From positions 8,242,501-8,306,500 of the forward strand of contig NZ_JACHNC010000001.1 in assembly GCF_014205215.1 (NCBI RefSeq): a stretch of DNA of 64,000 nt, in the 5' to 3' direction. The stretch is from Actinoplanes lobatus (GTDB taxonomy: Bacteria; Actinomycetota; Actinomycetes; Mycobacteriales; Micromonosporaceae). Position numbers and translations under genes: made by a program. Shown one piece after another: positions 24,786 to 32,160 of this stretch (position 1 is the stretch's first letter; every line of letters begins with the position of its first letter). A model generated the notes under the pieces. It ran no database searches and had not been told where the DNA came from. It saw only the letters and a program-made list of their open reading frames with translations.

Positions 24786-27005
24786 ATGAGGCCGGGTAGC
24801 CGATGGTGGCGGTGGTGGACGGTGGGCGGCGCGCTCGCGGCTGTCCCCTACTACCTGATGCCGGCCGACAGCGCGCTGGCGAACATCGGCTACAGCGCCG
24901 TCGGGCTCCTCGCCGGGCTGGCCATCCTGGTCGCCGTGCGCTGGAACCGGTCACCGCGCCCAGCCGCGTGGATCCTGTTCGCGGCCGGGATCTCGCTCTC
25001 CGCCGTCGGTGATCTCGTCTGGTGGTACCTGGAGAGCGTCCGGCACGAGGAGCCGTACCCGTCGGTGGCCGACGTCCTCTACCTCGGCGCGTACCCGCCA
25101 CTGATCGCCGGGCTGTTCCTGCTGCTGCGCGGCCGCCGCGGACGGGACACCGGCGGCCTGCTCGACGCGTCCATCGCTGCCCTCGGGCTCAGCCTGGTGC
25201 TGTGGGTGTTCGTCCTGCACCCGGTCGCCGCCGGGGAGTCGGCGTCGCTGCTAGAACGCATGGTCAGCACCGCTTACCCGGCACTGGACGTGCTGCTGCT
25301 GGTGATGGTCGCCCGGCTGCTCATCGGCGCCCGCGCCCGCTCGGCCAGCTCCGACCTGCTCGGCGTGGCGGCCGGGCTGCTGCTCGTGGCGGACATCGCG
25401 TTCTCGGTGCTGAGCCAGTATTTCGACTACGACGGGCGCGGGCTCGACTGGGCCTGGCTGCTGGCCTACGTGCTGTGGGCCGCCGCCGCGCTGCACCCGT
25501 CGATGGCTGCGGCCGAGACCGGGGACCCGCCCGAGGTGGTCCGGGCGGGCCGGGGCCGCCTCGCCGTCTCCGCCTGCTGCGCGGTGCTCCCGCCCACCCT
25601 GCTGTTCATCCCCGCGGTCGGTGCCGACCAGGTCGACCGGCTCGTCATCGCGGCCGGCGCCATCGTGCTGTTCGCGCTCGGGGTGACCCGGATGGCCGGA
25701 GTCATGCGCCAGGTGCACCGGCAGTCGGCCGAACTGCGGCGCCTGGCGAACCAGGACGACCTGACCGGCCTGCACAACCGGCGCCACTTCCAACGGGCCC
25801 TCGGCGACGCGCTGGTCGCCGGCCGCCCGCAGGTGATCCTGCTCGGGGTAAGCGACCTGGGCAGCATCAACGACGAGCTCGGGTACGTGGCCGGCGACCA
25901 CGTCATCGTCCGGATCGCCGAACGGGTGCGCACGCTGGCCGGCGCACAGGCGCTCGTGGCCCGGCTCAGCGGCGACGAGTTCGCGGTGCTGTTGCGCGAC
26001 GCGACCCGCGCCGAGGCGGATGCGGTGGCCGGCCGGATGATCGGCGTGGTGCACTACCCGGTCCACTCGAACGACTACGAGGTGCTGGTCGGTGCCGGGA
26101 TCGGTGTCGCCGACTCCGACGGCGCGGACGATCCGGTGGAGGTGCTGCGCCGCGCCGGGGTGGCCATGTGCGTGGCCCGGCGGACCGGTGAGACCTACGC
26201 GCGGTGGACCCCCGCGTTCGACGAGCGGTCGTCGGAGCAGGCCCGGCTGGGCGCGCAGATCCGGCACGGGCTCGACACCGGCCAGTTCCAGGTGGTGTAC
26301 CAGCCGATCGTCCGGCTGCCCGAGTGCCGGGTCGTCGCCGTGGAGGCCCTGGTCCGGTGGCGGCATCCGCAGCGTGGCCTGATCAGCCCGGCCCTGTTCA
26401 TTCCGGTCGCCGAACGCAACGGCCTGATCGTCGAGCTGGGCGCGTGGATCCTGGAGACGGCGTGCGAGCGGCTGGCCCGCTGGACCGCCGAACTGGGGCC
26501 GCTCGCCCCGGACCGGGTCAGTGTCAACGTGTCGGCCCGCCAGCTGGCCCGGTCCGGGTTCGCGGCGTCGGTGGCGGCGGTGCTCGCCCGTACCGGTCTG
26601 GCTCCGCACCAGCTCACCGTGGAGGTGACCGAGACGGCCGTGTTCGAGGGCGGGCCCGCGGTGGCGGCGCTGCACGGGTTGCGGGCCCTGGGCGTACGGA
26701 TCGCTCTCGACGACTTCGGCACCGGGCACTCGTCGCTCGGGTTGTTGCAGAGCGTGCCGGTCGACGTGTTGAAGATCGACAAGTCGTTCGTCGACAGGGT
26801 CACCGAGGCCGGCCGGCACGCGGTCATCGCGGAGGCGATGATGCAGGTCACCTCGGGTCTGGGGCTGGACGCGGTGGCCGAGGGCGTGGAGACCGCGGAG
26901 CAGGCGGAGGTGCTCCACCGGCTCGGTTACCGGCTGTTGCAGGGCTACCACTTCGGCCGTCCGGCCGAAGAACCGGACTTCACCGTACGGGCAGTGCACG
27001 CTTAG
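24786..27005 (+). CDS. Membrane-bound GGDEF-EAL cyclic-di-GMP protein
   Basis: A 739-residue protein. About nine membrane helices (residues ~5-305) form the sensor. The GGDEF domain begins DDLTGLHNRRHF, with the active-site loop S395-G-D-E-F399 (Ser in place of the first Gly, a tolerated variant). The EAL domain carries E520-A-L, VSVNVSARQL, EVTETAV, DDFGTGHSS, KIDKSFVD and AEGVET, so all expected metal and catalytic positions are present. Phosphodiesterase activity is likely; cyclase activity is less certain. I start at the ATG at 24786, where the first helix begins; an upstream GTG is possible. Confidence 0.92.
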   Translation: MRPGSRWWRWWTVGGALAAVPYYLMPADSALANIGYSAVGLLAGLAILVAVRWNRSPRPAAWILFAAGISLSAVGDLVWWYLESVRHEEPYPSVADVLYLGAYPPLIAGLFLLLRGRRGRDTGGLLDASIAALGLSLVLWVFVLHPVAAGESASLLERMVSTAYPALDVLLLVMVARLLIGARARSASSDLLGVAAGLLLVADIAFSVLSQYFDYDGRGLDWAWLLAYVLWAAAALHPSMAAAETGDPPEVVRAGRGRLAVSACCAVLPPTLLFIPAVGADQVDRLVIAAGAIVLFALGVTRMAGVMRQVHRQSAELRRLANQDDLTGLHNRRHFQRALGDALVAGRPQVILLGVSDLGSINDELGYVAGDHVIVRIAERVRTLAGAQALVARLSGDEFAVLLRDATRAEADAVAGRMIGVVHYPVHSNDYEVLVGAGIGVADSDGADDPVEVLRRAGVAMCVARRTGETYARWTPAFDERSSEQARLGAQIRHGLDTGQFQVVYQPIVRLPECRVVAVEALVRWRHPQRGLISPALFIPVAERNGLIVELGAWILETACERLARWTAELGPLAPDRVSVNVSARQLARSGFAASVAAVLARTGLAPHQLTVEVTETAVFEGGPAVAALHGLRALGVRIALDDFGTGHSSLGLLQSVPVDVLKIDKSFVDRVTEAGRHAVIAEAMMQVTSGLGLDAVAEGVETAEQAEVLHRLGYRLLQGYHFGRPAEEPDFTVRAVHA

Positions 27006-27014
27006 TCTCGTCCT

Positions 27015-27914
27015 ATGTCGACGGGCCGGGACCGGGCAGTGGGGTTCGCCGTGGTGACGGCCGCCTACCTGGCGGCCGGGCTGGTCGCGTGGGCGGTCGT
27101 GGCCGTGGCGCGTGGCCCGCACCCGTTGCTGCTCACCTTCTACGCCGACCTGGCCGCCACCGTCGTGGTGTTCGCGGCCAGCATGCTCGTCGGCAACGCG
27201 AGCCTCTACGACCCGTACTGGAGCGTCGCCCCGGCCGTGATCGTGACCGCCTGGGTGTGGTGGCAGACCGGTGGCGAGATCACGGCGATGACCGGGCGGC
27301 AGACAGCCGTTCTGCTGCTGGTGCTCGCCTGGTCGATCCGGCTGACCGCCAACTGGGCGCTGTCGTGGCGCGGCCTCGACCACGAGGACTGGCGCTACGT
27401 GCGGCTGCGTGAGCGGCGACCGCGCGGCGTCCCGTGGTGGCTGGTGAACCTGACCGGCATCCAGCTCATGCCCACACTGGTGGTCTTCGCCGGGCTGCTC
27501 GCCGTCTGGCCCGCCGTCACGGTGACCGGCCGGTCGTGGGGCCTGCTCGACGTGGTGGCCGTCGCGGTCACGGCGGCCGCCGTGCTGCTGGAGGCGACCG
27601 CCGACCGCCAGTTGCAGCGGTTCACCCAGGATCCCGCCAACCGGGGCGGCATCATCGACCGCGGCCTGTGGCGGTACTCGCGGCATCCCAACTATCTGGG
27701 CGAGATCCTCTTCTGGTGGGGGATGTGGCTGTTCGCCCTGGCCGCCGCCCCGAACTGGTGGTGGACCGTGGCCGGCCCGGTCACCATGGTGCTGCTGTTC
27801 ACGTTCGTCAGCATCCCGATGATGGACGAGCGCTCACTGGCCCGCCGTCCCGCCTACGCCGAGCACATGCGCCGCGTCCCGGCGCTGCTGCCCCGCCCGG
27901 CCCGTCACCGGTAG
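27015..27914 (+). CDS. DUF1295 (steroid 5-alpha-reductase-like) membrane protein
   Basis: A 299-residue polytopic protein. The DUF1295 signature is clear: NASLYDPYWSVAP early, then RLTANWALSWRGLDHEDWRY, and near the C-terminus GLWRYSRHPNYLGEILFWWGMWL, the cofactor-binding motif shared with steroid 5-alpha reductases and isoprenylcysteine methyltransferases. Bacterial members are presumed lipid or steroid-like NAD(P)H-dependent reductases; the substrate is unknown. It begins 9 bp after the GGDEF-EAL stop codon. Confidence 0.88.
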   Translation: MSTGRDRAVGFAVVTAAYLAAGLVAWAVVAVARGPHPLLLTFYADLAATVVVFAASMLVGNASLYDPYWSVAPAVIVTAWVWWQTGGEITAMTGRQTAVLLLVLAWSIRLTANWALSWRGLDHEDWRYVRLRERRPRGVPWWLVNLTGIQLMPTLVVFAGLLAVWPAVTVTGRSWGLLDVVAVAVTAAAVLLEATADRQLQRFTQDPANRGGIIDRGLWRYSRHPNYLGEILFWWGMWLFALAAAPNWWWTVAGPVTMVLLFTFVSIPMMDERSLARRPAYAEHMRRVPALLPRPARHR

Positions 27915-28600
27915 GTCAGCAGCCGCCGGTCGGCCTCCAGGTGCGGATGCTCGTTGAACGTCGACAGGGACAGCCCGCGGCTCCCGGCGATCACCTTCGT
28001 CACGCCGGTGTTGACCGAAACCCGGTTGAAGGCCGCCCATCCGGCCACCGACCCGGTGGTGAGCAGCGTGGCCACCATCGCGATCGGCCCGCCCGAGCTG
28101 ACCACGAGCACCTCCCGGTGCGCACGCAGCAGCGCCTCGGCCGACGCCAGGGCGCCGGCGACCCGGCTCTGGAACGCGGGGAACGATTCGCCGTACTCCG
28201 GATCGTGGTCGCCCGACGCCCAGCGCGTGGTGGCCGCCTCGAAGATCTCCTGGAACGCCCGGTCCGGGCGCGCCTCGCGCGCCAACTCGGCCGCCATGGC
28301 GGCGCGGTCCCGGAACAGCGGCCGGTGGATCTCCACGACGTGCTGGAAGTCGAACTCGTCCCAGCCCGGATCGATCGCCACGTCGACCGACATGGCGAGG
28401 CCGTCGAGGATCCCGGCGGCGGTCTCGGCATGCCGGCGCAGCGCGCCGCGCACCAGCAGGGCCGGGCGGACACCCCGGTCGGAAAGCGATTTCCCGAGCG
28501 TACGGGCCTGTTCGTGCCCGAGCGGGGACAGCGCGTCGTAGTCGTCGGCGCCGAACGACGCCTGACCGTGGCGGACGAGCAGCAGACGGGCCACCGGCAC
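27905..28600 (-). CDS. Histidine phosphatase (phosphoglycerate mutase-like)
   Basis: A 231-residue protein. I use the GTG at 28600, preceded by AAGGA, because the fold begins at once with ARLLLVRHGQASFGADDYDA, the RHG phosphohistidine motif. Other active-site pieces are the Arg in RGALRRHAET, EFDF, and the second His region VLVVSSGGPIAM. That last segment has Ser-Gly where most family members have His (SHGG), so the second catalytic histidine appears to be replaced. Activity may be altered. The end overlaps the converging DUF1295 gene by 10 bp. Confidence 0.82.
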   Translation of the reverse strand: MPVARLLLVRHGQASFGADDYDALSPLGHEQARTLGKSLSDRGVRPALLVRGALRRHAETAAGILDGLAMSVDVAIDPGWDEFDFQHVVEIHRPLFRDRAAMAAELAREARPDRAFQEIFEAATTRWASGDHDPEYGESFPAFQSRVAGALASAEALLRAHREVLVVSSGGPIAMVATLLTTGSVAGWAAFNRVSVNTGVTKVIAGSRGLSLSTFNEHPHLEADRRLLTYR

Positions 28601-28752
28601 CGGTCCTTCGGATAGCGGGCGAGGGGGTTCCGCTGCACCATACGGCAGGGCCACCGGATGACATCCCGGCTGCGACCGCCGGTTTCCGGGTTCCGGGCTT
28701 GACCCGGCGAAACCGGGCATAGCCTACCTGCATCCGGAAAGGGGGCCGGACG

Positions 28753-30594
28753 ATGAGGCGACCGAAAGTCACGCCCGGTGTCGTCGGGGCCTTCGTGGCC
28801 GTGACCGTGCTGGCAGTGTTGTCCGCTCTCTCGCCACCCCGGATGCTCACCTTCGGGATGCTGGCGGTGGGACCGGCTCTGGCCGCCGCCACCGCCAGCC
28901 CCACGCTGGTGCTCACCATCGGCGCCTACGCGGGTGCCGTCGCGCTCGCGATCTCCACTCGGCAGGGTTTGTTCGGCTCGCCCGACCAGATCCTGCGGCT
29001 GCTGATGATCGCCGTCATCACGATCATCGGCTGGTTGATCGCCCGGCATCTGCGCGGCCTTCTGACCGCCCGGTCCGCCGCGGCCGGCGATCGGGAGATG
29101 CTGGGCGCCCTCGTCGAACAGTCGGCGGACGCGATCATCGTGGTCGATCTCGACGGCGTCGTACGGATCTGGAACGCCGGCGCCGAGAAGATGTACGGCT
29201 ACCATCCGAGCGAGATCATCGGGCACGAGTTTCCCAAGATCATACCCCCGGAGCGGTTTCCCGTCTTCAAACAGAGCCTGATCACCCTCGCTGCCGGGCA
29301 ACACGTGCGCCTCGACGAGACCCGGCGGATCCGCCGCGACGGATCGGAGCTCCTGGTGTCGGTCACGGTCGCGCCGATCCGCGACGACTCGGGCACGGTG
29401 GTCGCGGCGGCCGCCACCGAACGCGACATCACTGCTCGGAAGCGGCTCGAGGCCGAGGAGAAGCTGGCCATCGAACGGTCGGCGCGGGCCAAGCGGATGG
29501 AGAGCCTGGGCCAGCTGGCCGGCGGCGTGGCGCACGACTTCAACAACCTGCTGGCGATAATCCTCAACTACGCCGACTTCCTGATCGACGAGGTGACCCC
29601 CGAGGGCCGAAAGGATCTGGCCCGGATCCGCGACGCCGCCGACCGGGCCCGCGATCTGACCGGGCAGCTCCTGCTCTTCGCCAAACGGCAGCCGACCCAG
29701 GTGGAGACCGTCGACCTGAAAGAGGTGGTCGACTGCTCCGGCGAACTGCTCCGGCGCAGCATCGGCGCGAACATCCAGCTGATCTGCCGCGGGCAACCCG
29801 AGCCGCTACCGGTCCGCGCCAACCGGGGACACCTCGACCAGATCCTGCTCAACCTGATCGTGAACGCCCGGGACGCCATGCCCGACGGCGGCGTGATCGT
29901 GATGGAGACGGACCGGCCGCCCGGCGACAACGCGCGGCTGACCGTCAGCGACACCGGCTGCGGCATGACCGCGGAGGTGCGCGACCGGCTCTTCGAGCCG
30001 TTCTTCACCACCAAGCCCGCCGATCAGGGCACCGGGCTCGGGCTGGCCACCGTGTACGGCATAGTCGCCGACGCGGGCGGGCAGATCAGCGTGGACTCGT
30101 CGCCGGGCGTCGGCACCACCTTCCGGATCCTGCTGCCGCTGGCGGCCGAATCGGCGGACCGTGCTCCGGACACGGACGACGGCCCGGCGCACGGCCACGG
30201 CGAGCACGTGGTGGTGGTCGACGACGAGGAGCCGGTCCGCGATCTGGTGGTCCGGATCCTGGAGCAGAACGGCTACCGCGCCACGGTGTGGCGCGACGGC
30301 ACACCACCCGGCGACGAACCGGGCGACGTGGCCCTGCTCGTCACCGACATCGTGCTGCGCGGCCGCTCCGGCCCGGCGATCGCCGAGCGGTTGCGGGTCC
30401 GTCATCCGGAACTGCCGGTGCTGTTCATGTCCGGTTACGGCCACGACGACCTGCGCCGCCGCTACGACCTGGACTCGGCCCACATCGTCCAGAAGCCGTT
30501 CACCGCCGTGGAACTGCTCGCAGCCGTCGGGAACGCGCTCTCCGGCGGGACAGCGGATCAGCGGAGCCGGGACAACTCGTCGCGGGTCGCGTGA
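28753..30594 (+). CDS. Hybrid sensor histidine kinase (PAS-HisKA-HATPase-REC)
   Basis: A 613-residue membrane kinase. Two or three helices (residues ~8-100) are followed by a PAS domain (~115-235; DAIIVVDLDGVVRIWNAGAE). The dimerisation domain has phospho-acceptor H261 in GGVAHDFNNLL, and the ATPase domain has N and G boxes (NLIVNARDAMPDGG, DTGCGM, GTGLGLATVYGI). A C-terminal receiver has the acidic pair VVVDDEE, D532 as phospho-site (VTDIV) and a conserved Lys in VQKPF. No partner regulator is adjacent, so the output is unknown. It converges with the arabinan operon, ending 1 bp before the DUF916 stop. Confidence 0.93.
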   Translation: MRRPKVTPGVVGAFVAVTVLAVLSALSPPRMLTFGMLAVGPALAAATASPTLVLTIGAYAGAVALAISTRQGLFGSPDQILRLLMIAVITIIGWLIARHLRGLLTARSAAAGDREMLGALVEQSADAIIVVDLDGVVRIWNAGAEKMYGYHPSEIIGHEFPKIIPPERFPVFKQSLITLAAGQHVRLDETRRIRRDGSELLVSVTVAPIRDDSGTVVAAAATERDITARKRLEAEEKLAIERSARAKRMESLGQLAGGVAHDFNNLLAIILNYADFLIDEVTPEGRKDLARIRDAADRARDLTGQLLLFAKRQPTQVETVDLKEVVDCSGELLRRSIGANIQLICRGQPEPLPVRANRGHLDQILLNLIVNARDAMPDGGVIVMETDRPPGDNARLTVSDTGCGMTAEVRDRLFEPFFTTKPADQGTGLGLATVYGIVADAGGQISVDSSPGVGTTFRILLPLAAESADRAPDTDDGPAHGHGEHVVVVDDEEPVRDLVVRILEQNGYRATVWRDGTPPGDEPGDVALLVTDIVLRGRSGPAIAERLRVRHPELPVLFMSGYGHDDLRRRYDLDSAHIVQKPFTAVELLAAVGNALSGGTADQRSRDNSSRVA

Positions 30595-30595
30595 C

Positions 30596-31528
30596 TCAGG
30601 CGCCCGCTGAGCGGCGACCTTCCAGGCGGGCCTGCTCCAGCAGCCGTTTCAGGCGTGCCCGCCTCGTTCGGGCCAGCAGGATCAGGGCGGCGACGGCCCC
30701 GAGAGCGAGCACCTGCGGCCACGGGAGTGCCCAGGTGGTGACCGTGACCGTGTGGGGTTCGGCGGCGGCGCCCGGGACCACCGGCGTGAGGGTGAGGGTG
30801 GTCCGGATCCGGCCGAGGGGCCAGGTCCGCGCCACAGCCGTGACGGTGCGGCTCCCGCCGGGCAGGAGTTCGCCGAGATCGGCCCGGGTCCCGGCGACCC
30901 GGCCCTGGATCCCGGCGCGGACGTTCCCGGTGTTGGCGACGGTGTAGGCGACGTGCAGTGTGCCGGGTCGCAGCGGATTCCAGTTCGGCCGGAAACTGGT
31001 GGTCACCCCGGAGACGGCCAGCGCCGGCCGCAGCGTTCCGGAGGCGCGGAGCAGCACCCGGAAGCCGACCCGGCTCTCCACCTGGACGGTGCCCCGCTTC
31101 CCGGCGATCGAGGCGGCGATCCCCGCCGGATGGTCACCGGGGGTGGCGTCGGCCGGAGCCGTGACGGTGAACGGCACCACCACGGTCCGGCCCGCCGCCA
31201 CGGTCACCGTCTCCCGCACGCTGATCCAGGTTCCGCCGTCCGCCGACCTCCGGTCCGAGGGCAGCATGTTGAACCGGCCGTTCTCGGTGAGATAGCCGTC
31301 GGCGGCCCTGAGCGCGAACACCGCCGTGGCGTCGCCCAGGTTGCGGACGGCCAGATGGTCGGTGACCGTCCCGCCCGGGTCGAGGGTGTGCTCGGCCCAC
31401 CGCCGCCCGTCCGGGCCGTTCGTGCCGGCGGGCTGGACGGTCCAGGTGACGGTGGCCGGCGCGGCCGCCGCCGGGGTCGCGGGTGACAGCACGGCCAGAC
31501 AGGCGAGGACGGCGACGGCACGGCGCAC
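30596..31528 (-). CDS. DUF916/WxLIP-like surface protein
   Basis: A 310-residue protein from the GTG at 31528. A signal peptide (cut near AAA) leads to a DUF916 fold: TWTVQPAGTNGPDGRRW, repeated Ig-like strands, and GTLHVAYTVANTGNVRAGIQ. A C-terminal membrane helix (VLALGAVAALILLA) and a basic tail follow. In Firmicutes DUF916 proteins bind peptidoglycan and partner WxL proteins to display polysaccharide-binding complexes. It is 15 bp downstream of a WxL-like gene and last in the arabinan operon, so a cell-surface role with those enzymes is a reasonable inference. Confidence 0.78.
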   Translation of the reverse strand: MRRAVAVLACLAVLSPATPAAAAPATVTWTVQPAGTNGPDGRRWAEHTLDPGGTVTDHLAVRNLGDATAVFALRAADGYLTENGRFNMLPSDRRSADGGTWISVRETVTVAAGRTVVVPFTVTAPADATPGDHPAGIAASIAGKRGTVQVESRVGFRVLLRASGTLRPALAVSGVTTSFRPNWNPLRPGTLHVAYTVANTGNVRAGIQGRVAGTRADLGELLPGGSRTVTAVARTWPLGRIRTTLTLTPVVPGAAAEPHTVTVTTWALPWPQVLALGAVAALILLARTRRARLKRLLEQARLEGRRSAGA

Positions 31529-31543
31529 GGCGGCGGCTCCCAG

Positions 31544-32158
31544 CTACTCGAAGAGGGACAGGGTCAGGGTGGAGTGGTAGGAGCCGGCCGCCACGTCGGC
31601 CGGGGTGCGCAGGTACAGGTCGGCGTCGACGGTGTAGGCGCCGCCGGTCACCTCCGCCGAGTCGTAGGTGGACACCAGCAGTTCCTGGTCGACGAGGCCG
31701 ACGTTGTTGCCGGGCTGGGTGGGATCGTCGAGAACGGTCACCACCTCCTCGCCCTCGGCGACCAGACCGGTGCCGCCGCCGTCGATGAGCCGCGGTTTCC
31801 AGCCCAGGTGCCCAGCGCTGATCGGGGCCTGCCCGGCGGTTCCGGCGAAGTCGCTCGAGCTGCCGAGCACCGCCCACGACGATCCGGCGGGAATCTCCTC
31901 CAGCGTGCGGGTGTCGGTCACGGTGACCGTCGGCAGCCGACCGGTGAACTGGCGTACCAGCAGGTCGGAACCATTCTCGGTGAGGGCCACAGCGTCACCG
32001 GCGACGGACAGGGCGAGCACGCCGGGCTCCTCGATCTCGGGAATCCGGACGGTCACCTCGACCTCGGCATCACCGGGATCGGCGCTCGCGGCGGCCGGGA
32101 GAGCGGTCGCCGCGGCGAGCACCGAGCAGGCTACGGCAACCGGCATTCTTCTGATCAA
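31544..32158 (-). CDS. WxL-like secreted surface protein (TTG start)
   Basis: A 204-residue exported protein. GGAGG lies six bases before the TTG at 32158, giving a basic N-terminus (LIRRM) for the signal peptide. The ATG at 32146 is too far from any ribosome-binding site. The mature part is all beta: EVTVRIPEIEEPGVLALSVA, then TVTVTDTRTLEEIPAGSSWA, ending YLRTPADVAAGSYHSTLTLS, which matches the WxL-domain ending (DVPAGxYxGTLTxxL). The WxL tripeptides themselves are degenerate. The TTG is 2 bp past the GH43 stop codon, so translation is coupled to the arabinan enzyme. Confidence 0.65.
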   Translation of the reverse strand: MIRRMPVAVACSVLAAATALPAAASADPGDAEVEVTVRIPEIEEPGVLALSVAGDAVALTENGSDLLVRQFTGRLPTVTVTDTRTLEEIPAGSSWAVLGSSSDFAGTAGQAPISAGHLGWKPRLIDGGGTGLVAEGEEVVTVLDDPTQPGNNVGLVDQELLVSTYDSAEVTGGAYTVDADLYLRTPADVAAGSYHSTLTLSLFE

Positions 32159-32160
32159 CT

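Noticed and set aside
22439..24799. 786-codon plus-strand open frame
   Set aside because: Antisense shadow of the GH127-type gene, which has a signal peptide and an intact active site.
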